DNA of 64,000 nucleotides from Aureococcus anophagefferens (Eukaryota > Sar > Pelagophyceae > Pelagomonadales > Pelagomonadaceae). The notes below the pieces were generated by a model. The model was not told the DNA's origin. It did not search any database and worked only from the letters and a program-made list of their open reading frames with translations. Shown here piece by piece: positions 37,992 through 47,211 of this stretch. Location: NCBI RefSeq assembly GCF_000186865.1, contig NW_008705578.1, positions 373,591 to 437,590 of the forward strand, written 5' to 3'. The number at the start of each line of letters is the position of its first letter. Positions within the stretch are counted from its first letter, which is position 1. A program made the position numbers and the translations under genes.

Positions 37992-39095
37992 ATGGCGGCG
38001 CCGCGCACGCCCGGCGCGTGGCCCGGGCTCACGAGCCCGCGCACGCCCGGCTCCGGCGCGGGCACGTTCGCGCTGCCGGACCACCGCCTCGACCTGAGCG
38101 CCGTGCCGTCGAGCAGCCTGAGCAACATCCGCCTCATCAGCGGGTCGTCGTCGGGCGACCTCGCCGCCGAGGTCGCCGCGCGGCTCGGCGTGCCCCTGAG
38201 CCCGGCGAACGTGAAGCGCTTCAACGACGGCGAGGTGCAGATCCAGCTCGCGGAGTCCGTCAGAGGCTGCCGCGTCTTCGTCGTCCAGAGCCTCGCGCCG
38301 CCGGTCAACGACGCGCTCATCGAGCTGTTGCTCCTCCTGAGCGCGGCGCGGCGCGCGTCCGCGGAGAGCGTCACCGCCGTCGTGCCCTACTACGCGTACG
38401 GCCGGTCGTCGCACCAGCGGAGCCCGTCGGGCCCGCTCGCGGGCGCGGACGTCGCGCGGCTCGTCGAGGAGATGGGCGCGGACCGCGTGCTTTCGGTAGA
38501 TTTGCACAACGCGCAGATCCAGGGCTTCTTCTCGCCGCGCTGCCCCGTGGACAACGTCTACGCGGCGCCCGCGGCGACGGCCTACTTCCACAGCAAGCGG
38601 CTCGACGCGCCGGTGGTCGTGAGCCCGGACGCCGCTGGCGTGCCGCGGGCCAAGCTCTTCGCCGAGGGCCTGGGCCTCTACGGCGACGACGCCGCGTCGG
38701 CCATCGCCGTCGTCGTCGCCGTCGAGAAGCGGCTCACGCTCGTCGGCGACGTTAAGGGCAAGGACTGCGTCATCGTCGACGACCTGGTCGACAGCGGGTC
38801 GACGCTCGTCGGCGCCGCGGACCACCTCCGGGCCGCGGGCGCGCGCCGCGTCTTCGCCTTCGTCACGCACGGCATCTTCTCGGGAGACGCGCCGGACCGC
38901 GTCGAGGCGTCCGCGCTCGAGGAGGTCCTCGTCGCGAACACGATCCCGCTGCGGCCCGACGTCAAGGCGCGGACGAAGAAGATCCGCGCCTTGAGCGTGG
39001 GCAAGCTCGTCGAGTCGGCGATCCGCGCCATCCACGGCGGCGTCTCCGTCTCCGCGCTCTTCGAGACGAACCTCGCGGGCGCGCAAGTGTGCTAA
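37992..39095 (+). CDS. Ribose-phosphate pyrophosphokinase (PRPP synthetase)
   Basis: 367 residues from the ATG at 37992. A 45-residue Pro/Gly/Ser-rich N-terminus precedes the enzyme core: IRLISGSSSGDLAAEVAARL, VKRFNDGEVQIQL, PYYAYGRSSHQ and the PRPP-binding loop VIVDDLVDSGSTLVGAA. DLHNAQIQGFF is the family's metal/ATP segment. The enzyme makes PRPP from ribose-5-phosphate and ATP for nucleotide, His and Trp synthesis. RSSHQRSPSGP differs from the usual RQDK-type loop, as in the plant class II enzymes with low phosphate dependence; this is tentative. The leader does not look like a plastid signal. It converges on the WW gene with 91 bp between stops. Confidence 0.92.
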   Translation: MAAPRTPGAWPGLTSPRTPGSGAGTFALPDHRLDLSAVPSSSLSNIRLISGSSSGDLAAEVAARLGVPLSPANVKRFNDGEVQIQLAESVRGCRVFVVQSLAPPVNDALIELLLLLSAARRASAESVTAVVPYYAYGRSSHQRSPSGPLAGADVARLVEEMGADRVLSVDLHNAQIQGFFSPRCPVDNVYAAPAATAYFHSKRLDAPVVVSPDAAGVPRAKLFAEGLGLYGDDAASAIAVVVAVEKRLTLVGDVKGKDCVIVDDLVDSGSTLVGAADHLRAAGARRVFAFVTHGIFSGDAPDRVEASALEEVLVANTIPLRPDVKARTKKIRALSVGKLVESAIRAIHGGVSVSALFETNLAGAQVC

Positions 39096-39198
39096 GAACC
39101 TAGGAAGAGCGATTGTGTTACGAACCTAGAGGAAGAGCGCCGCCGCTGCGCCGTCGGCGCGGGCCTTGATCCAGTGTGATAAGAACCTAGGACGAGCG
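39087..39198. repeat. Three direct repeats at a convergent gene junction
   Basis: Copies at about 39087-39111, 39115-39139 and 39174-39198 share GTGTG-TAAGAACCTAGG-A-GAGCG. The first carries the PRPP-synthetase stop codon and the third the stop codon of the opposing WW gene. A second short motif, GGGCCTTGATCC, is also repeated. This suggests small duplications of a terminator region. Confidence 0.7.
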
Positions 39199-40377
39199 GG
39201 CGTGGGCCTTGATCCGCGCGGCGAACTCCGGCGACGACGCGCAGAGCGCGTTGAAGCGCGGGGGCGCGGGGCCCGCGGACCGGGGGTCGGCCGCCATGCC
39301 GTCGAGGTACGCGTAGGCCGCCGCGAGGTCCGACGCGTCGTAGTCGCGCCGGCCGGGGTCGACGGACCGCGTCGGGCTGCGGAACAGGGCCGCCGCGGGG
39401 TTCTTGACGCTCCCGTCGAGCTGCCAGGGCGGGCTCCGCGCGTCGAGCGCCGCGGCCGGCGGCCGCAGGGCCCGCGCGAGGTCCGCCGTCTTGTACGCGT
39501 CGCCCGCGGCCCCGTGCGCCCGGAGCTCCAGGCCCTCGAGGGCCTGTAAAGTGGTCCAAGCTTGCCGGTGGAGCCGCTCGAGGTTCCCGCGCGGCGGGCT
39601 CGGCGGCGTACCGTGCGATGGTTGCGGCGGCGCCGCGCGCGGGCTCGGCGTCGCCGACGCCGGCGAGGCGAGCGCGGACCGCTGCTTCGGGCTCGCCGAC
39701 GCCGGCGACCGCTGCTTCGGGCTCGCCGACGCTGGCGACGCGAACATGGACCGCTGCTTCGGGCTCGAGGCGGCCGCGGACTTGGGGCTCGGCGTCGCCT
39801 CGAGGTCGCGCACGGGCACCGTCCGCCGCGGCGCGGGCCGCGGGTCCACGGCGCCGCGGCGCCGCGGCGCCGCGGCGCTCCGTTTCGCGTCGTCGATGCG
39901 GTCCCGGTCCGCGATGCGCTGGTGCCGCACGATGCTCTCGCGCGCGAGCGCGCGCGCGCGCGCGCGGCTCCGGCTCCGCTCGACGCGCGCCTCGTTGAGC
40001 TTCCGCTCGTCCTCGGGCGACCGCGCCTCGTAGGGCGGCGCCTCGTCGTCCTCGTCGGCGGCCGGGTCGTTCCACGCGCCGCCGTCGTCGTCGTCGTTGC
40101 CCCACGCGAAGGTGACGGACTTCGTGCCGAACTCGACGTTGTCGTCCGCGAGCGGATCGTCCGGCTCGGGCTCCGGCAGCGGCTCCGGCAGCGGCTCCGG
40201 CGCCGGCGCCGGCGCCGCGCGCGGCGCCGGCGCCTCCGTCTCGGCCTCCGGCTCCTCGGCGGCGGCGGAGATGATGGCGAGCTCCGGGGGGCAGTCCCAG
40301 GTCGTGATCTGCCGCTTCGGGTTGTGGTAGTACTGGCAGCCGCTCTCCGCGTCCACGAACACGACCCAGGCGTCCAT
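39187..40377 (-). CDS. WW-domain protein with basic and Pro/Ser-rich regions
   Basis: 396 residues from the ATG at 40377. A WW domain spans residues 3-33 (WVVFVDAESGCQYYHNP then TTWDCPPE) with both Trp and the Tyr-Tyr pair. It is followed by a Glu/Pro stretch, an acidic Trp-containing segment, and an Arg/Ala helix (ESIVRHQRIADRDRIDDAKR). Three near-identical SPKQRS-ASPASAS repeats come next, then a helical C-terminal part (LERLHRQAWTTLQALEGLEL). WW domains bind Pro-rich partners, often in splicing or transcription factors. The SPKQRS sites look like phosphorylation motifs. No known full-length family is recognised. Confidence 0.7.
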   Translation of the reverse strand: MDAWVVFVDAESGCQYYHNPKRQITTWDCPPELAIISAAAEEPEAETEAPAPRAAPAPAPEPLPEPLPEPEPDDPLADDNVEFGTKSVTFAWGNDDDDGGAWNDPAADEDDEAPPYEARSPEDERKLNEARVERSRSRARARALARESIVRHQRIADRDRIDDAKRSAAAPRRRGAVDPRPAPRRTVPVRDLEATPSPKSAAASSPKQRSMFASPASASPKQRSPASASPKQRSALASPASATPSPRAAPPQPSHGTPPSPPRGNLERLHRQAWTTLQALEGLELRAHGAAGDAYKTADLARALRPPAAALDARSPPWQLDGSVKNPAAALFRSPTRSVDPGRRDYDASDLAAAYAYLDGMAADPRSAGPAPPRFNALCASSPEFAARIKAHARSS

Positions 40378-40791
40378 CGCTGCGCGCGGCGGGGCTGCCA
40401 AATTGAGTCAGCGCACAGGAGCTCCTGCTACACCGCGACCAAGTGAAATGCCTCGCAAGGTGATGGCATATGCCAAACTAAGCCACCCATACTCTCGTGA
40501 TACTGTTGCTTACTGTTTTTCTAGCGCTCATCTTGAAGACTTCAAGCGAGCGAGTTATGGCCCTCGAAGACGGCGCCGGAGGTCCCAGGATCGTCAACAC
40601 CGGACTGGGAGGTCGGGGTCTTGACGCGTACGCTGCAGAGCCCTGTAGGGCCCTCGCGTTTTTGGCATTGCAATAGCCAGCGGTGGGCAGGAACCGGTCG
40701 AGTCTATTTCCTGACGGCGTGGGAGAACAGGGGGAGGTCACAAGGTCGGGGAGAGGAATCGAACGCGCCGGCCAAAAAAGAAGAAGAGGCC
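40378..40791. other. Intergenic region, AT-richer core
   Basis: The stretch of 414 bp lies between the WW gene start and the stop of the TMEM163-like gene. The part 40440-40570 is unusually AT-rich for this window and carries CTTGAAGACTTCAAG (40532-40546), a perfect inverted pair of the recurring motif. A GGAATCGAAC sequence near 40758 recalls a tRNA T-loop, but no tRNA could be folded. Confidence 0.4.
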
Positions 40792-41568
40792 TCAGAGCGC
40801 GGCGCCGGCGAGGAGCGGGTCGCGGTCGTCGCCCGGCGCGACCTTGCCCGCGGCGCCGCGGACCCAGAAGTCGCGCGTCCACCACTCGACGCCGTTGCGC
40901 GCGTCCTTGGCGAGGGAGACGATGCCCTTGATGCCGAGGCCCGTGGCGACGATGATGGCGACGAGCGAGTCGGCCCACCAGATGTCCGTCGTGTCCTCGA
41001 GCACGGCCGACACGAGCACGCCGCCGCTCATCACGGCGCCCGCGAGGCTGCACATGCCGTCCTTGGTCAGCGCCGGCGAGCGGATGGCCTTGCCCACGTG
41101 GATCTTCGCGCCGCCGAGCGCGAGGAACATGGCCATGGACGGCGTGTAGAGCGCGATGAGCTCGACGAGGTCCTTGTCGCGGTCGTGCGCGATGAGCTCC
41201 TTCGTCGCGTCGTAGGTGACGACGCAGGCGAGGACGACGAACATGGCCGAGATGCCCGCGTCGGCGCGCCGCTCCCGCGACTCGAGCACGTCCTTGGGCA
41301 CGGAGTCGCCGCCGCCGGAGAACCGCCAGAGCACGAGCACGCTGCCCAGGAAGTCGACGCCGTTCTCGAGCGTGTAGCCCAGGGCCGTCGCGCTCTGCGA
41401 CTGGTAGGCGGACACGCCGCCCATGACGAGGGCCATGCCCGCGGCGACGAGCGACACGATGCTCAGCTCGTAGGCGAGGCGCAGCCCGGAACGCGCCGTG
41501 CACGACTCGAGGCAGCCCCGGCGCCGCTTCGCCACGCGGGCCCGCAGGCCCAGGTTCGGCGCGCACAT
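40792..41568 (-). CDS. TMEM163/cation-diffusion-facilitator-like membrane protein
   Basis: 258 residues from the ATG at 41568. Six hydrophobic helices are visible, including YELSIVSLVAAGMALVMGG, SAMFVVLACVVTYDATKELI, SMAMFLALGGAKIHVGKAI and WWADSLVAIIVATGLGIKGI. ENGVDFLGSVLVLWRFSGG with SRERRADAGI matches the second-helix region of TMEM163 and CDF transporters. These bind and move Zn2+ or other divalent ions. Paired Asp positions fit metal sites (D in helix 2 and DSL in helix 5). The N-terminal 40 residues are Arg/Cys-rich. Location is unknown. It shares a 240-bp divergent promoter with the esterase gene. Confidence 0.7.
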   Translation of the reverse strand: MCAPNLGLRARVAKRRRGCLESCTARSGLRLAYELSIVSLVAAGMALVMGGVSAYQSQSATALGYTLENGVDFLGSVLVLWRFSGGGDSVPKDVLESRERRADAGISAMFVVLACVVTYDATKELIAHDRDKDLVELIALYTPSMAMFLALGGAKIHVGKAIRSPALTKDGMCSLAGAVMSGGVLVSAVLEDTTDIWWADSLVAIIVATGLGIKGIVSLAKDARNGVEWWTRDFWVRGAAGKVAPGDDRDPLLAGAAL

Positions 41569-41808
41569 GGTCCGGGGAGGCCTAGGGCTCCAGCGCCGTT
41601 CCGCGACCACGGGCAGCCCGCGGCGGTCGACGACGTCGAGTGCGCACAATATGCCGCCTTGGAATTCTTTCTGTTCAAGGTCAACTCACGGGTGGTGCAG
41701 TCGTCGTCGGCGCGGACTTTGGCCGACGCGATCAACATCTCGTCGAGTTCGCCGCCGTCTCCCGACATCAGTTCCCGTCCGGGGGGGTCGCCTACGACAC
41801 GCCCTATC

Positions 41809-44598
41809 ATGCGCTCGATCATCCTCGCTCTCGCGGCTCGGGTCGCGGCCGGCGTCGACTGCTCGTCCTGGGACGGCGACCGTGTCGGATGCTCGGGATG
41901 CGTCGCGAGCGGCGAGTGCGTCTTCGACGAGGTCACGGGAACCTGCGGAACCGTGGCGGACACGGAGAACTGCCCCGCCGGCGACTTCGGGCCCACGGGC
42001 GGCGAGGAATGCCCCGCGACGTGCTTCGGAGATACGTGCGACGCGTGGGCGACGAAGGCCACCTCGTGCGCCGAGCTCGAAGAGTGGGGCTGCGACTGCT
42101 TCGGGTGCGCGTGTGCGGTCGAAGACGGCGACAAGAACGACGACAAGGGCGGAGACTGGGGCGACAAGAACGACGACAAGGGCGGAGATTGGGGCGACGA
42201 CAAGGATTGGGGCGACAAGGACGGCGACTGGGGCGACAAGGACGGCTACACGGCCGCGCCGACGGCGACGCTGACGGGCTCGTGGCGCGTCGAGAGTCTG
42301 GGGAACGCCGGCGGCGCGACGCGCTACTACTGGGTCTACGCGCCCGACGCCGCGGAGTACTCGGGCATGATGCTCTTCTTCCACGGCGCGGGCGGCGGCG
42401 CGTCCGTGCGCCACGCGTACCGCGTCGCCGAGAACGCCGACACGTACGGCTTCGTCGGCGTCGTGCCGATCGGCAGCCCCGGCGACGGCGAGGACGGCGG
42501 CAAGCGCCGGCTGGCGGAGAGCGACGATACGGAGTGCTGCTATTACTGGAACGTCGACGTCGCGGACGGCGTGGACGACGTCGGCTTCGTCCACGCGGTC
42601 GTCGCGGCGGTCGCGGAAGACTACGCCGTCGCCGCCGACAGGCCCGTCATCGCTCTCGGCTTCTCGAACGGGGCGGCCATGTCGGAGCTCCTCGGCTGCC
42701 ACGATAGCCACGATTTGTGGGTCGCGCACGTCGGCGTGCACTACCGTCCGGAATCGGACTGGCCGTCGACGTGCCAGTCGAAGACGTCGGCATGCCCCGA
42801 GTGGAACGCCGTCGGCTCCGAGGACTGGTTCCTCGACGGCCTGTCGCCGACGCCGACGGAGGGCATCCTGGCCCAGTTCGAGGCGAGCCGCGACGCCGCG
42901 GGCTGCCCCGAGGAGGCGGCGCGCCAGGACGGCGAGTGCTACGAATACGCGAGCTGTCCGTCGCTGGGGCGGCTCTGCGTCTACGACGGCGTCATTCACA
43001 TGATCACGGACACGATGACGGAGTCCGCCTGGACCTATTTGACGGGCCCCGGGCTCAGCTGCGGCGAATCCGCGGCCACGACGCAGGACGGATGGTGCGC
43101 GGACTCCGGCGTGCAGCTCTGCAAGATGCTGTGCGAGACGCCGGACTGCCCGACCGGCCAATGCGCGATGCGCGTCGGCACCTGCTGCGACTACACGTGC
43201 GCCTACGCGACTCGCGACGGCGGGTTGGCCTTCGGCGAGTTCGCGGAGAACGCGACGACGACCGAGGCGTTCGCCGCCGAGTGCCCGACGACGTGCTTCT
43301 TCGACACGTGCGACGCCTGGGCGACGGCGGAGACGACGTGCGCGGACCTCGAGCGCGAGTACGACTGCGACTGCACCGGCTGCGCGTGCGACGGCACCGG
43401 CAGCGTCAAGGACGACGATAAGGGCGGCGACAAGGACGGCGACTGGGGCGACAAGGACGGCTACACGGCGGCGCCGACGGCGACGCTGACGGGCTCGTGG
43501 CGCGTCGAGAGCCTCGGGCACGCCGGCGGCGCGACGCGCGCCTACTGGGTCTACGCGCCGGACGCCGCGGAGTACTCGGGCATGATGCTCTTCTTCCACG
43601 GCGCGGACGGAGGCGCGTCCGTGCGCCACGCGTACCGCGTCGCCGAGAACGCCGACACGTACGGCTTCGTCGGCGTCGTGCCGATCGGCAGCCCCGGCGA
43701 CGGCGAGGACGGCGGCAAGGGCGACGGCGGCAAGCGCCGGCTGGAGGAGTCCGGCACGGAGTGCTGCTATCACTGGAACGTCGACGACGCGGACGGCGTG
43801 GACGAGGTCAGCTTCGTCCACGCGGTCGTCGCGGAGGTCGCGGCGGACTACGCCGTCGGCGCGGACAAGCCCGTGATCGCGCTCGGCTTCTCGAACGGGG
43901 CGGCCATGTCGGAGCTCCTCGGCTGCCACGATAGCCACGATTTGTGGGTCGCGCACGTCGGCGTCCACTACCACCCCGAGGCCGACTGGCCGTCGACGTG
44001 CCAGTCGAAGACGTCGGCGTGCCCCGAGTGGAACGCCGTCGGCACCGAGGACGAGTTCCTCGACGGCCTGTCGCCGTCGCCGACGGAGGGCATCCTGGCC
44101 CAGTTCGAGGCGGGCCGCGACGCCGCGGGCTGCCCCGAGGAGGCCGCGCGCGCGAGCCGAGGCGGCGAGTGCCACGACTATCCGAGCTGCCCGTCCCTCG
44201 GCGTGCTCTGCGTCTACGACGGCGTCATTCACATGATCACGGACACGATGACGGAGTCCGCTTGGACCTATCTGACGGGCCCCGGGCGCAGCTGCGGCGA
44301 ATCCTCGACGACGACGACGAAGGCCAAGAAGGACCGGTGCGCGAAGAAGACGAAGCGGAAAAAATGCACGGGGAACTGCGTGTGGAAACGGGGGCAGTGC
44401 GTGGCCTCCTCGGGAGTCTCCTGCAAGAAGCAGAAGAAGGAAAAGAAGTGCACCAAGGCCGGCTGCGCGTGGAACGCGAAGAAGGAGAAGTGCGCGGACT
44501 GCGCGAAGCAGAAGAAATCCAAAAAGTGCAAAAAGGCGGGCTGCAAGTGGAAGAAGAAGAAGGAGAAGTGCCGAGCGAAGGGTAAGTCGAGTGACTAG
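41809..44598 (+). CDS. Secreted esterase with duplicated PHB-depolymerase-like domains
   Basis: 929 residues from the ATG at 41809. Signal peptide MRSIILALAARVAAG, then two near-identical modules: a Cys-rich segment (CFGDTCDAWA, CDCFGCAC) and an alpha/beta hydrolase domain of the LpqC/PHB-depolymerase type. The nucleophile lies in GFSNGAAMS (Ser286 and Ser695), FFHGA gives the oxyanion region, and GVIHM probably the catalytic His (H397 in copy 1). Linkers are Asp/Lys/Gly-rich DKDGDWG repeats. The C-terminus has three Lys/Cys repeats (KKCTKAGCAWNAKKEKC type) that may bind acidic wall polymers. Likely extracellular hydrolysis of polyester or feruloyl-type esters; substrate unproven. Confidence 0.82.
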   Translation: MRSIILALAARVAAGVDCSSWDGDRVGCSGCVASGECVFDEVTGTCGTVADTENCPAGDFGPTGGEECPATCFGDTCDAWATKATSCAELEEWGCDCFGCACAVEDGDKNDDKGGDWGDKNDDKGGDWGDDKDWGDKDGDWGDKDGYTAAPTATLTGSWRVESLGNAGGATRYYWVYAPDAAEYSGMMLFFHGAGGGASVRHAYRVAENADTYGFVGVVPIGSPGDGEDGGKRRLAESDDTECCYYWNVDVADGVDDVGFVHAVVAAVAEDYAVAADRPVIALGFSNGAAMSELLGCHDSHDLWVAHVGVHYRPESDWPSTCQSKTSACPEWNAVGSEDWFLDGLSPTPTEGILAQFEASRDAAGCPEEAARQDGECYEYASCPSLGRLCVYDGVIHMITDTMTESAWTYLTGPGLSCGESAATTQDGWCADSGVQLCKMLCETPDCPTGQCAMRVGTCCDYTCAYATRDGGLAFGEFAENATTTEAFAAECPTTCFFDTCDAWATAETTCADLEREYDCDCTGCACDGTGSVKDDDKGGDKDGDWGDKDGYTAAPTATLTGSWRVESLGHAGGATRAYWVYAPDAAEYSGMMLFFHGADGGASVRHAYRVAENADTYGFVGVVPIGSPGDGEDGGKGDGGKRRLEESGTECCYHWNVDDADGVDEVSFVHAVVAEVAADYAVGADKPVIALGFSNGAAMSELLGCHDSHDLWVAHVGVHYHPEADWPSTCQSKTSACPEWNAVGTEDEFLDGLSPSPTEGILAQFEAGRDAAGCPEEAARASRGGECHDYPSCPSLGVLCVYDGVIHMITDTMTESAWTYLTGPGRSCGESSTTTTKAKKDRCAKKTKRKKCTGNCVWKRGQCVASSGVSCKKQKKEKKCTKAGCAWNAKKEKCADCAKQKKSKKCKKAGCKWKKKKEKCRAKGKSSD
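41985..44304 (+). repeat. Intragenic tandem duplication, about 1.1 kb units
   Basis: Copy 1 (about 41985-43070) and copy 2 (about 43255-44304) in the esterase gene are close to identical over long DNA stretches, including synonymous positions. Between them lies a unique 180-bp Cys-rich spacer. The high identity suggests a young duplication or gene conversion. Boundaries are approximate. Confidence 0.85.
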
Positions 44599-44599
44599 A

Positions 44600-46396
44600 T
44601 TAACGCCCGGGCTGCTTCCCGACGGGGAGCGGCGCGGAGAAGACGGGGACGTCCCGCCGGCAGTTCGGGCACGACGCCGCGGACGTGAGGCGCCCGGCGG
44701 CCGCCGTGTGCACCGCCGCGGCCTCGCACCAGCTCGCGAGGCAGTGCGCGTGGATCTCCACGCGGCAGCACGGCATCACCGTGCAGTCGATCGCGTCCCC
44801 GAGCGCCTCGAGGCAGATAGCGCAGACGTCGCCGTCGTCGCGCGCGAGGGGCGGCGGCGACGCGCGCGTGAGGGGCACGAGCACCGCCGTCGGCGCCGCG
44901 GGCGCGCGCGGCGCGCCATCGTCGTCGTCGTCGTCGTCGTCGTCGAGGAGGAGCTCCCAGCTCGACGGCGCGGCCTCGGCGAGCGGCGGCCGCGGCTCGG
45001 GCTCCGCGGGCGGCGCGGCCGCGGCGTCGCGCGGCCGCTCCCAGCCGGCCTCGGCGTCGGCCGTGAGGCCCGGCCACTGCTCCGGCTCGGCGCGCGGGCG
45101 CCGCGGCGGCGCCGCGGGCCGCGGCGGCTCCGGCGGCGCGCCGCGGCGCGCGGCCGCGGCCGAGAGCGGCGGCGCGGGCGGCGCGGAGTTCGTCGACCGG
45201 CGGCAGCGCAGGTAGTAGGGCCCCGCGCCGTCCATGCCGGCGCCGTAGGGCTCCGCGGCGAGGCCGTAGAACGCCGCGAGGTCCGCCGCGCGGTCGCGGT
45301 CGCGCGCGGCCGCGCGCGGCGGCAGCGCGACGTCGAGGCTTTGCAGGTCGCAGGCGCGCGCGAGCTTGCGCTCCAGCGCCTGGAGCGCCGACAGCCCGCC
45401 GTCGAGGCCCAGCGTCTCGCCCGCGGCCGTCCGGTGCGCCCAGTCGAGGAGCGCGTCGGGGTAGCTCACCGTCGCCTCGGCGCGCTCGGGCGCGACGCCG
45501 AAGGCCGCCGCGAGGCGCCGGTTCCGCGACAGGGACGTCGTCGTCGCCGCCGCCCGCGTCGGCGCGGGCGCGGCGGGCGCGGCGAAGAGCGTCGCGGACC
45601 GCGGCGGCGCGGCCGCGCGGCGCGCCCAGAACGCGTCGGTCGTCGCCGCGGCCGCGCGTTGGGGCGCCGCGAGCGACGGGTAGGCCTCGGCGTCGCCGGC
45701 GTCCGGCGCGGGCGGCGGCGCGCGGCGCGCCGCCGCCGACGCCGCCGCGTCGGTCGTCGAGAAGGCCGTCGCGTCCTCGTCCCTCACGACGAAGCCGCCG
45801 CCGCCCGCGACGGCGGCCCGCGCGGAGCCGTCCTGGAGCCGCCGGTGCCGCGCGCCGAGCGTCTCGCCGCCGCCGTCGCCGCGGCGCGCCGAGGCGCCGA
45901 AGAGGCTGGACATGATCGCCGCGGACTCGGCCCGGAGCGCGTCGCGCTCGCGCGCGCGCGCCGCGTCCTCGTCGCCCGCGAGCTCGAGCGCGCGCGCGAC
46001 GCGCGCCTCGCCGAGCGCGTGCGCCACGAGGTGCGCGTCGAGCGCTTCGCAGTTCGCCGGCGTCAGCGGCCGCCGCGTGAGCGGGTTCTCGAAGACGCTC
46101 GAGGACACGAGGTACGCGGCGAGCACTCGGCCGTCGAAGCGGTAGTCGTGGCCGTCTTCTTTCAACACGAAGGGCGCCTTGCGCAGCTTCTTTAAAGGTT
46201 CGAGGCTTATCGGGTCCGTCTCGGACGCCGGCAGGCTCTTCCACCATTCTTTCTTTCTTTTTTCAGCCGTGCGCCACCAGCCCTTGATGGTCGCCTTCAT
46301 CGTCGCCGGGTCCCGCGTCGCGAGGCAGCTCGCGAGCGCGGCGTTGCTGACGTGCGCGGGCGCGACGGCTTTTAAATGCGCGATGGCTTCGGTCAT
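44600..46396 (-). CDS. RING-type E3-like protein with a U-box-like N-terminus
   Basis: 598 residues from the ATG at 46396. The C-terminus has a RING-like finger: CAICLEALGD, then PCCRVEIHAHCLASW and CPNCRRD, with a long insert before the last pair. Near residues 60-125, DPISLEPLKKL followed by YRFDGRVLAAYL and NPLTRRPLTPANCEALD resembles a U-box-like fold without zinc ligands. The long centre is Ala/Arg/Pro-rich and probably disordered, with an Asp run encoded by GAC/GTC repeats. RING and U-box proteins pass ubiquitin from E2 to substrates. Its stop lies 1 bp from the opposing esterase stop. Confidence 0.75.
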   Translation of the reverse strand: MTEAIAHLKAVAPAHVSNAALASCLATRDPATMKATIKGWWRTAEKRKKEWWKSLPASETDPISLEPLKKLRKAPFVLKEDGHDYRFDGRVLAAYLVSSSVFENPLTRRPLTPANCEALDAHLVAHALGEARVARALELAGDEDAARARERDALRAESAAIMSSLFGASARRGDGGGETLGARHRRLQDGSARAAVAGGGGFVVRDEDATAFSTTDAAASAAARRAPPPAPDAGDAEAYPSLAAPQRAAAATTDAFWARRAAAPPRSATLFAAPAAPAPTRAAATTTSLSRNRRLAAAFGVAPERAEATVSYPDALLDWAHRTAAGETLGLDGGLSALQALERKLARACDLQSLDVALPPRAAARDRDRAADLAAFYGLAAEPYGAGMDGAGPYYLRCRRSTNSAPPAPPLSAAAARRGAPPEPPRPAAPPRRPRAEPEQWPGLTADAEAGWERPRDAAAAPPAEPEPRPPLAEAAPSSWELLLDDDDDDDDDGAPRAPAAPTAVLVPLTRASPPPLARDDGDVCAICLEALGDAIDCTVMPCCRVEIHAHCLASWCEAAAVHTAAAGRLTSAASCPNCRRDVPVFSAPLPVGKQPGR

Positions 46397-46623
46397 CGCG
46401 GCTTTTGGGTGTGCGGCGGTCGCGCCCGGAGCGGGACTGCCCAAGCTCAATGCCCTGCCTCAAACGAAACACTCGCCGGCGCCTCAGTGAAGCTTGCAGC
46501 AACGCGCCCGGAACGCGCTTTCGCGCAGCCGCGGTCGCCGGCGCGCCTCGGCTCGCCTAGGATACCCGTAACGCAGTCTCACTCTGATCTGGGCTATGCT
46601 CCCGCTTTCGCGCTGTGAGCCAC

Positions 46624-46916
46624 CTAGTCGTCGTGGAGGAAGCCGCTGAAGGGACCGCCGGGCATGCCCCAGACGAGATAGAATGCAAACATCAACATGA
46701 GCATCACGACGATGAAGCAGACGAACGATTTCCACTTGATGAAGCCGAAGACTCGAGTCGGATGGGCATCTCGTACATCTTGTCCTAGACACGCGCGCGC
46801 CCGCCGCGGCCTACCTGCCCTTTGAAGATTCTCACGCACTCGAGACAAATGTCAGTGGACGCCAGCCGGCCGAACGTCTCTGCCTCTGCTACACGGACGA
46901 AGACGGACGCCGCCAT
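46624..46916 (-). CDS. Small single-span membrane protein, probably spliced
   Basis: The 3' exon (46624 to about 46785) reads FGFIKWKSFVCFIVVMLMLM, then FAFYLVWGMPGGPFSGFLHDD and TAG, with C/G-ending codons typical of true genes here. A possible first exon starts at ATG 46916 (MAASVFVRVAEAETFGRLAS, then CLECVRIFKG). A GT-AG intron of about 31 nt lies between, but the two frames do not join cleanly with it, so the upstream exon is uncertain. The alternative reading through the junction ends in a Ser-rich tail and is less convincing. The family is unknown; a tail-anchored or small complex subunit is possible. Confidence 0.4.
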
Positions 46917-47211
46917 GAGCAGGCGCGCGACGTCCCTGCGCGCCCGGCCCGGCCCGTCGGCGCGTCGAGGAACTGGCGGAATTGCGCCGGATGCGTCGTC
47001 GTGGTCCAACTACCGCCGAAGAAGGCAGGGATCTTAGTCCTAATCTCGGGGAACCGGGCAGTTCCCGGGCGGTCTGCGCGAGGGCCGCGCGCGAGCAAGC
47101 GCCCGAGGCGGCGTCCGAGCCCCGGCGGCGGCACGCTGGGGCCTCGCTCGCACAATGGTGCACCACTTGAGCTGAGCGCGCAGGCCTGCGGCCACAACAG
47201 CAGCACCAACC

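Noticed and set aside
40735..40830. tRNA-like T-loop (GGAATCGAAC) on the minus strand
   Set aside because: No matching acceptor, D or anticodon arms can be found; the upstream part overlaps the end of a coding region.
46785..47009. Alternative reading ending in a Ser-rich tail at the small membrane-protein locus
   Set aside because: Splicing by the 31-nt intron gives this frame, but the hydrophobic frame has better codon composition; neither is proven.
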